Below, in pieces: positions 1-7,015 of a DNA stretch of 20,673 nucleotides (the stretch's first letter is position 1; each line of letters opens with the position of its first letter). The stretch lies in the NCBI GenBank assembly GCA_963640465.1, contig CAVHYP010000048.1, positions 1-20,673 on the forward strand. The letters run 5' to 3'. The stretch comes from Colivivens sp963640465 (GTDB lineage Bacteria; Bacteroidota; Bacteroidia; Bacteroidales; Bacteroidaceae). The notes beneath the pieces were generated by a model. That model did no database searches and was not told where the DNA came from. It saw only the letters and a list, made by a program, of their open reading frames with translations. A program made the position numbers and the translations under genes.

Positions 1-169
1 AAAACATACCGTTGTTCGCAATCAGAGCCTTCACTACATTTAGGGACCACATCAAGTGCAATGCAGTTCGAGCATCGCTCGGTATGTAGAAGTCTGTTTT
101 CTCCGAAGCATAAACTGATACACTCGTGCGCAAGCTCGCTATATTTATCGCGACCTGGTTATATTTCAT
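1..169 (-). CDS. Partial CDS, N-terminal 56 codons of an unknown protein (runs off left edge)
   Basis: An open frame starts at an ATG at 169-167 and continues uninterrupted to the window edge. It begins MKYNQVAINIASL and includes DFYIPSDARTALHLMW. The ATG overlaps the TGA of the preceding AbgT-like gene as ATGA, a classic translational-coupling arrangement, so I read it as the fourth gene of the sensor-kinase operon. No signal peptide or obvious membrane segment is seen in the visible part. I do not recognise the family. The rest of the gene lies outside the window. Confidence 0.6.
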   Translation of the reverse strand, partial: MKYNQVAINIASLRTSVSVYASEKTDFYIPSDARTALHLMWSLNVVKALIANNGMF

Positions 170-843
170 TTCTTTCCACAGGCAAGACCAAGGCACAACG
201 GGACGAGATACAGAATCCATGCCACTAGGTCGAACCACAATGAAGACTGCGGGAGCAAGCCTGTGTAGTCAAGGCACCCCATAAGTTCGCTCACGAGCAC
301 CATCGTGATGAAATAGCTCTTGCAGCGCCCCAGCAAGTAGACGTGCGCCTTCATCGTATCGTCGAGATTGATGAAATTGCCCGATGACAAGCCATAGACA
401 TTGCAGACAATGAGTACTGCAACACTGATTTCTCCAAACAGTCCATGGGAGAATGGGGAATTGACGATTGACCCGAACGAGTTGCGAAGCACTGCATTGG
501 GAAGGAAAAGCATGAAAGCAGCGATAAGGCACAGAATAATGAGAACAAGTATTGACAGCGACTGAGCACGCCGGCACTTGAGTGATGCGTTCCTACCGAA
601 AGAGCGGAGCAAACCCGATTCCTTCAGCACACTCAACGAAATCAATCCTGTCACAATATAAGGGAAAGGCGACTTGCTGATGTTTGGAATGAAATTCATG
701 ACCCACCAACGGACACCGTCACCACTGAACAAATCGTTCACCGGCAGTTCGTAGATATTGCCTATCCACGAAAACAGTGCCACAAGCACAATGGCAAGCA
801 GTAAGGCTATCGGAATCCAGTTGGCAATGGTTTTATTTCTCAT
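166..843 (-). CDS. Half-size AbgT-like membrane protein
   Basis: A 225-residue hydrophobic protein with about six predicted membrane segments, starting MRNKTIANWIP. The N-terminal third (SWIGNIYELPVNDLFSGDGV, then KESGLLRSF) resembles the start of AbgT-family p-aminobenzoyl-glutamate transporters. The segment SGNFINLDDTMKAHVY resembles the AbgT region before the conserved late helices. AbgT proteins are normally about 500 residues, so the central part seems absent; this is a short relative or a reduced form, and its substrate cannot be read from the sequence. I chose the ATG at 843 rather than the one at 867 because the former overlaps the response-regulator stop by only 11 bp and gives the expected N-terminus. 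It is downstream of a kinase/regulator pair and ATGA-coupled to the next gene, so it may be a target or partner of that system (inference). Confidence 0.65.
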   Translation of the reverse strand: MRNKTIANWIPIALLLAIVLVALFSWIGNIYELPVNDLFSGDGVRWWVMNFIPNISKSPFPYIVTGLISLSVLKESGLLRSFGRNASLKCRRAQSLSILVLIILCLIAAFMLFLPNAVLRNSFGSIVNSPFSHGLFGEISVAVLIVCNVYGLSSGNFINLDDTMKAHVYLLGRCKSYFITMVLVSELMGCLDYTGLLPQSSLWFDLVAWILYLVPLCLGLACGKK

Positions 844-1555
844 CGGGCTCAAGATTATCCACATCAAGAATTCTCAGTTCGAAGGCACGGGTCACAAGTC
901 TTGTCACATTCACCCGCTCGTTGTCGTCTTCCACAAACAGGCGGCTTATCAGTTCTGCCTGGCGCTTCTCCAACGACTTGGTGCCGAAGGGCATGCTGCG
1001 CAAATTCGCAATCATTTCCTTAGTGTAGCCCAGTGCCAAATGGCGGAGGAATATCTCGTCGTACTCATCGATGTCGTACTTCACAATCGCTTCCTGGCGA
1101 CGGTATTCATTGAGTACAGAGCTACGGAAACGCTTGACAATCTTCTTCAGTATCGGTTGGTTGAACACATATTTCTTTCCGTCCATCACACTCTGCACAT
1201 CGCCAGGAGTAAGCAGTTCGCCGCTCTTCAGAATTATACCGTCGGCACCGGCATCAAGGGCGTCCACCCACAGCTTCTCGTTGAGCACTTCACCAGTGAA
1301 GATAAGGATTTTCACTGGCACAGCCTTCTCTCTCAACTTCTTGCAGATGTCCACGCCCACAGTTGTGGAACCGCCAAGACCAAGGTCGAGCAAAACCAAA
1401 TCGGGGGTTTGCCTGGCAATCAGTTCCCAAAACTCGCGCTCGCTCTGCGCCGTACCAATGATGTGTGCCTCGGGAATTTCATTCTTAAATATTTCAATAG
1501 TGCCCTTCAGCTCCAGCAGCACATCCTCCACTATGATTACATTAAATTCTTTCAT
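833..1555 (-). CDS. Response regulator with receiver domain and NarL-like output domain
   Basis: A 240-residue protein. Residues 1-120 form a receiver domain: acidic pair E10-D11 in VIIVEDVLLE, phospho-acceptor D57 in LVLLDLGL, the conserved Thr in ILIFTGE, and the conserved Lys in GIILKSGE. The C-terminal part (about 150-240) contains LRHLALGYTKEMIANLRSMP followed by SLEKRQAELISRLF, which resembles a diverged NarL/LuxR helix-turn-helix. It probably binds DNA after phosphorylation by the sensor kinase encoded just upstream. I chose the start at 1555 (MKEFNVIIVED): an in-frame ATG at 1606 would add 17 residues coded entirely by a tandem-repeat array and would push the first receiver strand away from the N-terminus. 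Confidence 0.9.
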   Translation of the reverse strand: MKEFNVIIVEDVLLELKGTIEIFKNEIPEAHIIGTAQSEREFWELIARQTPDLVLLDLGLGGSTTVGVDICKKLREKAVPVKILIFTGEVLNEKLWVDALDAGADGIILKSGELLTPGDVQSVMDGKKYVFNQPILKKIVKRFRSSVLNEYRRQEAIVKYDIDEYDEIFLRHLALGYTKEMIANLRSMPFGTKSLEKRQAELISRLFVEDDNERVNVTRLVTRAFELRILDVDNLEPDEK

Positions 1556-1573
1556 ATATCTTATTTTTTGTTT

Positions 1574-1728
1574 GTCAGTCCGTTCAATATTTATTCGCTT
1601 ATCCATTTAGTTTTTAATCGTCAGGCCGCTCAATTTTTATTCGTCAGTCTGTTTAATTTCTATCGTCAGACCATTCAGTTTTTATTCGTCAGTCCGTTCT
1701 GTTTTTATTGGCCAGTCCGTTCAGCACG
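1574..1728. repeat. Degenerate tandem array, about 6.6 copies of a 23-bp unit
   Basis: Units on the plus strand begin at 1574, 1597, 1620, 1643, 1665, 1688 and 1711, most of them starting GTCAG and ending TTTATTC (consensus about GTCAGTCCGTTCA, then TTTTTATTC). Spacing is 23 bp, once 22. The array fills the gap between the sensor kinase and the response regulator. It covers the last codons and stop of the kinase gene and all codons of a possible longer response-regulator start. There are no unique spacers, so this is not a CRISPR array. Confidence 0.85.
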
Positions 1729-4700
1729 ACCACAATCTCATAGCCTTCCTCGCAGTTCGTCACATTGATTCGGCACCTGCGGTTTCCGCCATATTCGTCG
1801 TGCTCTCTCACAATCTGCCGACACACGAGGTATTCCACCCCAACAAGCCGGTCTTCCTGTTCGTCGTACTTCAGATGCTCGGGATAGAAAAGTGTTGCCA
1901 GTTCCGCATTGTTCTTCCTTGTCCTGCAGTCCACAAAACAGAGTCTGACCATGCCATCGTCGTAGGAGAAACTAAGTTTCACGCTGCCGTCGTCCTCGCA
2001 CTGGAGAATGGACTCGATGATATTGTCCACAAGGTATTCCAGCATATTCATATCGCCGACCACCGACAAACCGTTGGGAGCATCCACCTTAAATTCGATG
2101 TCCACATCCTTCTTCCGGGCAAATCTGCGCATTGTTTTCTCTGCATACTGCGACAGTGTAGTCACAGGAATGGTCTTGCGCTTGAACATCACATTGTCCA
2201 ATTGCTTGGCAGCGCACGAACTCAACAGGGAGAAAACGTCTTTGTAGTAATTGATGAGTTCGTCGAGTGCATCCACTCGTTCTTTCATTTCGCCGTCCTT
2301 GCTGTCGAAGTCAATTGCGGAAAGAATCTGCTTTATGCGGTTTGGATAGTACATCGTCTCATGTTTGATTGCCGACAGACAGTTGTCGAGCACCATATTC
2401 TGAATGTGCAGTCCGTTCTCTTCCCTTTTCGTCCGTCGGTTTTCGTCATCCTTCAGTTGCAGTAGATTCTGCTGGTTCTCCACCTTCACATTGGCATAAT
2501 ATATATAGGTGGCTGTCTGCTGAGCCACAAACCGGATGATGCGCTCGTCGTTCTCGGAGAGAACCGGGTTGTGTAACACCACTGCAAGTATGCCCACAGT
2601 CTCATTCTGAATCTGTTCTCCTCCCCCACCTTCGTCATTGTCAAGCGATTTGGGCACAAGCAGGAAGGTACGGATTCGTCCGTCAGCCAGGGCTGACTCT
2701 CGGTTCTCGTGCATGTCCTTTGAGATGCGGTCGCCGATGACATCGGCAAACGGACAGTCGCGCGTCATCTGCATGTCGAGATCTGAATCTTCAGCATGGA
2801 GAATTCCAATCATGACACCATCGGTCTGCTTGACGTCGTTGATGCTTTGGAAGATGAAGTCGGACAGGTCCGGATGTTTCTGCGTGAAGAGTTTCTTATT
2901 GAACTGCATGAGCTGCCTCAAGTTGAATATCGGCAGGAGATGTATGCGGTAGTAGACCACGAGAAACGCTATCAGTCCGATGATTATCAGCACCACTGCA
3001 ACTACGATGATTGTCCTCCGGACTATGTTGTTCTTGTGAATGTCGTTCACTGATTTTTCAAGTGCATAGTCGAAGTTCGTCAGTTTGTAGAGGCGCTGGT
3101 AGATTTCGTTGTTGTACTTGTAGAGTTCCCTGTCCTGCAAGGCAAGGGCAGCAACTGCCGTTTCGTTTCTCACGTCGAGGATGATGGCATAGTTGGTGTT
3201 GACCTTCGAGTTCCACCAGTCCAGCTCTGCATAGTTGCGGTCGCCGTGCAGTGAAAGCACCTTGTCGCCATCGGGATATTGCTGCAGATAGTCGGCATTC
3301 AACTGTTCGAGGGTGGAATCGGCATAAGCCACTGCTTTCTCATAGAGTCCGTCGATATTTGCAAAGTAGACAGAATCTGCATAACGGGCTGCAGCGCCAA
3401 TGTAGTCGGGCTGAGCAACACCTTGTTGTGCGTCGGAAAGTTGAGTAGTTTCAAGTTGTGCTTCATCGTTCTGCGACACTGAATATCCGGCAAGGCTTGC
3501 AAGAAACATCGCTGCCGTAATCACGCTGCGCATCACACCCTTGGGCAGGCGGAAATAGAAGCGGCTGCCCTGTCCTATCTTGCTTTCCACATCGAACAGA
3601 CAGACGGAGAACAGAGGATTGGTCTTGCGGTATTTGTCGATTATGCCCTTGCAGTTCATGAGTCCGAAGCCGAATCCCTTGCTCTGCCGCAGTTCCTCGT
3701 CGTGCTCTGCATCGCCAATCTTGGTGGAGTCGTACACTTTCTCATGTCGTATGGTGTTCATGTCGTCGGCAGACAGTCCGCGACCAGTATCGCTGACGGA
3801 TATTTCCACATATCCATCGCCCTGCACTGCCTCAATCTTCACGCGTCCTCCCCGTGGAGTGTACTTCCGGGCATTGTCGAGCAGGGTATTCATCATAAAG
3901 AGAGTCAGAGCTTTGTCTGCCTTCACCACTGCATCGGTCCGACAGACGGAAAGCGACAGTCCTTTGTTGGCGAACGTGTTGTTGTTCTTTGTCATGGTGT
4001 CCATCAACGGCTGCACGCGGAAATTCTCAATATTGAGCGACACAATGCCCTGCCGCACTTTTATCCAGTGCGAGAGTATCTCGTTGTAGAGGTTTATGCG
4101 GTCGGTCAGTTCCATGAGGTAAGACAGTCGTTCCTTCTTCACCTCAGCGCTTTCGTCCGGTCCCTTCAGTTTTCTCACTTCGTTGATGGCACGGTCGAGG
4201 AACGGGGTGATGCTGTAGACAAGGGAGATGCTCGTACACTTGTCGATGTAACTGCGTTTATTTTCCGCTATGTGCCGTTCGTGCATATATGTCTCGCTGT
4301 CAATCCGCTTCTCTTCCTCGGTCATCGACGAATAAATCAATTCATTGTCCTGCATCCATTTGCGGAACGTGTCCTCCACCACCTTTATGTCCCTGGCATA
4401 CTGTTGATCGGAACGCTTGCCGAGGAAACGGATATAGACGAAGATAGAGATGAACACCAGCACCGAGAACACGGCTACAGCCCACACCAGGACGTACTGC
4501 CCCATCTGTTCGCCCTCAAGGTTTTCCAGTTGGTTCTCCAGTTGCCGGTCCTGCCGTGTGGCATTCAGTATGTCGAGATACACGTTGCGGTTGTAGTCCG
4601 ACTGGCGTTTCAGTCCTAGACAGCTGTACACCATACTCAAGTGCTCGCGTATCTGTGCAATCCAATCCCATGCACACGATATGTTGCCGGCTTTCATCCA

Positions 4701-5810
4701 CCGCATCTCGGTGGATACCGAATCGGAAGTTGACGAGAATGGCATGAGGAACTCCACATCGGATCCATAGAGGCGTTTGTGCTGGATGTTTACAAACTCC
4801 AGTGCTTTGGTAGCTGTGTCCAGAGCCACCTCCGGCATATTCTGATGGATGTAGTAGTCGGAAATCGTGAGGTAAGTCACTGCACGACTGTATATCGAAC
4901 CATAGTCGCGGAAATACTGCAGCGCACGCTGTGCCATGCGAAGCGGAAGATCGGGCACTGAGTCCTCGTCGGCAGTCTGATTGGAATTGCCTTGCTGTGT
5001 GGAATTGCCTTGCTGGTCGCGACTCTGACTCGATTCTGTCTGTCGGTTGGCGCCTTGCATTGAGTTGACAAGCCGGTCGGCAATCTTCTGCAGTGCGCTT
5101 GCCTTCATATAGATAAGTCCACTCCTCCGCCCAATCTCGAGCGCACGGTCGTAGTCGCCAGTCAGCAGACAATAGCGTGACAGTTGGGCTGAGTCGGAAT
5201 CAACCAGACTTGGGTCGTCTGCCACTTTCTGCAATTCTCTGTAACCTTCGTCCTCCTGCTGTATATTATTATAATAGGTGGCAGAGGCAAAGTGGTACTC
5301 GCTCTTCGTGTAGTTGTACCAGCGTTTCTGTTCGGCAGTCATCAGATCCTTGTCATCCTCAATCCGTTTCAACTTGCGCAGGGCATCGTTCCGGTAGTCA
5401 TAGAACTTGTCGTTCCGTCCCGTTATCTGGCAAATTTTCATGATGCCCACATCGGCAGCAGCCTGAACAAGCGAGTTGTTGGTCTGTGCGAAACTGTTCT
5501 TGTAGAGGGTGAGCGAACTGTCATAGTCCATCTGCATATATTGCACAAACGCCAGATTGTTCAAAGCAATCGCTCTGCCATCGTTGTACCCCTCCGAGCA
5601 GTCGAACGCCATCTGCGAATAGTACGCTGTGGTGTCGAGCTTCTCATAGCGTAATGTGTATGCCAGCCAGTTGAGCGAGTCCACCACCCTTCTGTCCACA
5701 GCGCTGCCATGGTCCTGACACGACATCACGACCACTGCCACCATCGCCATGCAGACAGCAATCCATGTCTGCGTCAGCCGCATATTCATTCTATGCACGA
5801 ACCTTTTCAT
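1689..5810 (-). CDS. Large two-module membrane sensor histidine kinase (TPR-type, DUF5112/DUF5113-like)
   Basis: A 1373-residue protein. Residues 1-31 look like a lipoprotein-type signal ending VVVMSC. Residues 32-435 are a helical, TPR-like periplasmic sensor. A membrane segment lies at 437-461. Module 1 (462-757) has an intact HATPase: N-box LLDNARKYT (N646), G1 DTGRGL (674-679) and G2 GFGFGL (712-717). However, the H-box-like stretch VYSITPFLDRAINE (531-544) has no histidine. A second, signal-like membrane segment (760-776), an extracytoplasmic part (777-928) and another membrane segment (930-955) follow. Then comes a GAF-like region (about 975-1105), an H-box with H1150 (KHETMYYPNRI) and a degenerate HATPase lacking the G boxes. 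The layout fits Bacteroidales DUF5112/DUF5113 kinases from memory. I chose MKRFVHRMNM because the signal peptide follows it; the frame is open further upstream to 6089, but that part is not protein-like. ATGs at 5789 and 5783 are alternative starts. Confidence 0.85.
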   Translation of the reverse strand: MKRFVHRMNMRLTQTWIAVCMAMVAVVVMSCQDHGSAVDRRVVDSLNWLAYTLRYEKLDTTAYYSQMAFDCSEGYNDGRAIALNNLAFVQYMQMDYDSSLTLYKNSFAQTNNSLVQAAADVGIMKICQITGRNDKFYDYRNDALRKLKRIEDDKDLMTAEQKRWYNYTKSEYHFASATYYNNIQQEDEGYRELQKVADDPSLVDSDSAQLSRYCLLTGDYDRALEIGRRSGLIYMKASALQKIADRLVNSMQGANRQTESSQSRDQQGNSTQQGNSNQTADEDSVPDLPLRMAQRALQYFRDYGSIYSRAVTYLTISDYYIHQNMPEVALDTATKALEFVNIQHKRLYGSDVEFLMPFSSTSDSVSTEMRWMKAGNISCAWDWIAQIREHLSMVYSCLGLKRQSDYNRNVYLDILNATRQDRQLENQLENLEGEQMGQYVLVWAVAVFSVLVFISIFVYIRFLGKRSDQQYARDIKVVEDTFRKWMQDNELIYSSMTEEEKRIDSETYMHERHIAENKRSYIDKCTSISLVYSITPFLDRAINEVRKLKGPDESAEVKKERLSYLMELTDRINLYNEILSHWIKVRQGIVSLNIENFRVQPLMDTMTKNNNTFANKGLSLSVCRTDAVVKADKALTLFMMNTLLDNARKYTPRGGRVKIEAVQGDGYVEISVSDTGRGLSADDMNTIRHEKVYDSTKIGDAEHDEELRQSKGFGFGLMNCKGIIDKYRKTNPLFSVCLFDVESKIGQGSRFYFRLPKGVMRSVITAAMFLASLAGYSVSQNDEAQLETTQLSDAQQGVAQPDYIGAAARYADSVYFANIDGLYEKAVAYADSTLEQLNADYLQQYPDGDKVLSLHGDRNYAELDWWNSKVNTNYAIILDVRNETAVAALALQDRELYKYNNEIYQRLYKLTNFDYALEKSVNDIHKNNIVRRTIIVVAVVLIIIGLIAFLVVYYRIHLLPIFNLRQLMQFNKKLFTQKHPDLSDFIFQSINDVKQTDGVMIGILHAEDSDLDMQMTRDCPFADVIGDRISKDMHENRESALADGRIRTFLLVPKSLDNDEGGGGEQIQNETVGILAVVLHNPVLSENDERIIRFVAQQTATYIYYANVKVENQQNLLQLKDDENRRTKREENGLHIQNMVLDNCLSAIKHETMYYPNRIKQILSAIDFDSKDGEMKERVDALDELINYYKDVFSLLSSCAAKQLDNVMFKRKTIPVTTLSQYAEKTMRRFARKKDVDIEFKVDAPNGLSVVGDMNMLEYLVDNIIESILQCEDDGSVKLSFSYDDGMVRLCFVDCRTRKNNAELATLFYPEHLKYDEQEDRLVGVEYLVCRQIVREHDEYGGNRRCRINVTNCEEGYEIVVVLNGLANKNRTD
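4983..5016. repeat. In-frame 18-bp duplication in the sensor-kinase linker
   Basis: GGAATTGCCTTGCTG occurs at 4983 and again at 5001, a period of 18 bp. On the minus strand it codes the low-complexity stretch QQGNSTQQGNSN (residues about 267-278) in a Gln/Ser/Asn-rich linker inside the periplasmic helical-repeat region. Its length should be free to vary between strains. Confidence 0.75.
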
Positions 5811-5814
5811 GATG

Positions 5815-5822
5815 CAAATATA
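5815..5822 (-). promoter_or_regulatory. Candidate -7 box for the sensor-kinase gene
   Basis: Read on the minus strand, TATATTTG matches TAnnTTTG and ends only 4 nt before the ATG at 5810. A -33 element is weak. If used, the transcript starts at or just before that ATG, implying a nearly leaderless message or true initiation at the ATG at 5789 or 5783. Confidence 0.45.
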
Positions 5823-5945
5823 AGAAACCTTTCCCACATCTTTCGAATTAATCCGCAAAACACTCTGTAAATTGAACATTCGCAATGTCGACAAAGCAGA
5901 TTTTGCAATTTCCGACATTACGAATCTGTTATAAAGCACGATTAT

Positions 5946-5958
5946 CGAAAATTTTTCG
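5946..5958. promoter_or_regulatory. A/T-rich palindrome upstream of the ncRNA promoter
   Basis: CGAAAATTTTTCG is a palindrome around a single central base, placed 8 bp before the -33 element at 5967. A perfect version, CGAAAATTTTCG, lies at 12041-12052 upstream of asnA. It may be a protein-binding site or a promoter upstream element; function is unknown. Confidence 0.3.
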
Positions 5959-5966
5959 CTAAAAGT

Positions 5967-5997
5967 TTTGCAGTTCGGGAAAAACTGCCTACATTTG
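5967..5997 (+). promoter_or_regulatory. Consensus Bacteroidetes promoter (TTTG-N19-TACATTTG)
   Basis: TTTG at 5967-5970 and TACATTTG at 5990-5997 are separated by 19 bp, an exact match to the Bacteroidetes -33/-7 pattern. The spacer holds a short inverted repeat, GCAGTT (5970-5975) and AACTGC (5983-5988). The expected start of transcription is about 6003-6006, facing away from the sensor kinase and towards the terminator at 6229-6267. Confidence 0.7.
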
Positions 5998-6003
5998 CGT
6001 CCC

Positions 6004-6267
6004 ACTTTCAAAAATGGCAGTCGATGAAGGGAATTTCCCGACATCAATTCAGAGCCCAACTGAGGGTGGCTAGTTAGTAAAACTAACACTACATTTTGTT
6101 ACAAGACCGCGCTCCATTCACATGCGACATCTCAGTGGAGAGCGACGCTGGACAGCGAAAGGAAACAGGAGTTGACAGCGACTTGTAATATAGTAGTTTT
6201 GTCGTGTTTTATTTTGTGTTTGTGTTGTGGCTACCCTTATACGTGACGTAAAAGAGTAGCCTTTTTT
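6004..6267 (+). ncRNA. Candidate structured non-coding RNA, about 260 nt
   Basis: A consensus promoter on one side and a strong terminator on the other define a transcript with no convincing protein gene. Local helices can be drawn: GATG/CATC around GGG/CCC (about 6024-6049), GTTAG/CTAAC, CTCCA/TGGAG (about 6112-6140) and CGCT/AGCG. It does not show the signature sequences I know for tmRNA, RNase P RNA or SRP RNA. A 6S-like RNA cannot be excluded. A 19-codon ORF at 6014-6073 lies near its 5' end. The exact start is inferred from the -7 box. Confidence 0.5.
6229..6267 (+). terminator. Intrinsic terminator of the candidate ncRNA
   Basis: GGCTAC (6229-6234) pairs with GTAGCC (6256-6261). An inner stem TTATACG/CGTAAAA with one mismatch closes on a TGA loop, and six T residues follow at 6262-6267. 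On the minus strand no T run follows, so it serves plus-strand transcription, not the nitroreductase gene. Confidence 0.8.
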
Positions 6268-6279
6268 ATTGAAACTTCC

Positions 6280-6789
6280 TTACAGGCTAGAAAGAATCTC
6301 ACACATCTCCTTGCGGTTCTTCTCCCTCGGGCAGTCAGAGTCAGAATAGCCGATGGGAACAATCACTGCAGCCTCCTCGTTATCGGGCAGACCAAACAGT
6401 GAATGGCAGAGTTGCGCATCGAAATTGCATACCCAGCAAGTGCCAAGTCCCTGCTCAGCAGCAGCCAGACACAGGTGCTCCACAGCAATGGCCACATCGA
6501 TATTGCCATGAGCCTTACCGTCCATTTTCCTCACCCACTCCTCGTCGTGGCGCACACAGGCAATCACATACATCGGCGCAGAAGCTAGCCAGTCGCGCTT
6601 GTAACACTTGCACACATTCTGCTTGCCAGCCTCGTCCTTCACCACATAGAACTTCCATGGCTGGAAATTCACAGCCGACGGAGCCAGCCTCACACATTCC
6701 ATGATATAATCCAATTTTTCCTGTTCCACATCTTTAGATGTGTACGAACGCACCGATTCGCGTTCCCTACAAAGTTCCTTGAAATCCAT
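6280..6789 (-). CDS. Nitroreductase family protein
   Basis: A 169-residue FMN-dependent nitroreductase-like oxidoreductase, the usual size for the short members of the family. The N-terminus RERESVRSYTSKDV is the typical FMN-phosphate-binding arginine motif. LAPSAVNFQPWKFYVV (35-50) is the standard second motif. EQGLGTCWVCNF (112-123) and VIVPIGYSDSD (142-152) complete the fold. Such enzymes reduce nitro compounds, quinones or flavin-linked substrates with NAD(P)H, but the substrate cannot be inferred. It stands alone. A 22-bp tandem repeat and a possible -7 box lie upstream, and I see no minus-strand terminator immediately after it. Confidence 0.9.
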   Translation of the reverse strand: MDFKELCRERESVRSYTSKDVEQEKLDYIMECVRLAPSAVNFQPWKFYVVKDEAGKQNVCKCYKRDWLASAPMYVIACVRHDEEWVRKMDGKAHGNIDVAIAVEHLCLAAAEQGLGTCWVCNFDAQLCHSLFGLPDNEEAAVIVPIGYSDSDCPREKNRKEMCEILSSL

Positions 6790-6816
6790 AATGTCAAATA
6801 TTTTATACCTTAATAT

Positions 6817-6860
6817 TCTTATGCTTCACGCTTAATAGTCTTATGCTTCATGCTTAATCA
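6817..6860. repeat. 22-bp tandem duplication upstream of the nitroreductase gene
   Basis: TCTTATGCTTCACGCTTAAT at 6817 and TCTTATGCTTCATGCTTAAT at 6839; the full 22-bp units match at 19 positions. It lies 28 bp upstream of the nitroreductase start, inside its probable leader. Confidence 0.8.
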
Positions 6861-6865
6861 TTACG

Positions 6866-6873
6866 CAAAGTTA
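6866..6873 (-). promoter_or_regulatory. Candidate -7 box for the nitroreductase gene
   Basis: The minus-strand sequence TAACTTTG matches TAnnTTTG. A TTTG lies 16 bp upstream (6890-6893), shorter than the usual 19-21, so this is tentative. The predicted leader of about 70 nt would include the 22-bp tandem repeat. Confidence 0.35.
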
Positions 6874-6935
6874 TGAATAATTCGTGACGCAAACGTCCAT
6901 CGTCGTTATATTTTTTCAAGGAAGGAAGATGAAAA

Positions 6936-6966
6936 GGCAAGCCAGATGAGCAGGGCCGAGCTTGCC
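6936..6966. repeat. Hairpin in the non-coding stretch after the nitroreductase promoter
   Basis: GGCAAGC (6936-6942) is complementary to GCTTGCC (6960-6966), with a competing inner hairpin CAGGGC/GCCCTG. No T run follows on either strand. It is part of a roughly 470-bp stretch (6790-7264) with no credible gene, dominated by inverted repeats. Confidence 0.45.
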
Positions 6967-7015
6967 CTGGCTATGCCATGGCGAGAAAATTTGCATACAA
7001 TGAATGTTCGAACCG

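Noticed and set aside
1574..1728. CRISPR array
   Set aside because: The units are directly adjacent and degenerate, with no unique spacers and no cas genes nearby.
758..1768. 336-residue plus-strand frame opposite the response regulator
   Set aside because: It is antisense to a clear receiver-domain gene; its C-terminal repeats only reflect the 23-bp array.
3702..4619. 305-residue plus-strand frame inside the sensor kinase
   Set aside because: It is antisense to conserved kinase motifs, with His/Leu/Val-rich shadow composition and no recognisable domain.
5811..6089. N-terminal extension of the sensor kinase by 93 residues (frame open to 6089)
   Set aside because: The extension crosses the divergent promoter and the start of the candidate ncRNA, has no protein-like features, and would bury the signal peptide at residues 95-124.
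6229..6267. Terminator for the minus-strand nitroreductase gene
   Set aside because: On the minus strand the hairpin is preceded, not followed, by the T/A tract, so it suits the plus strand only.
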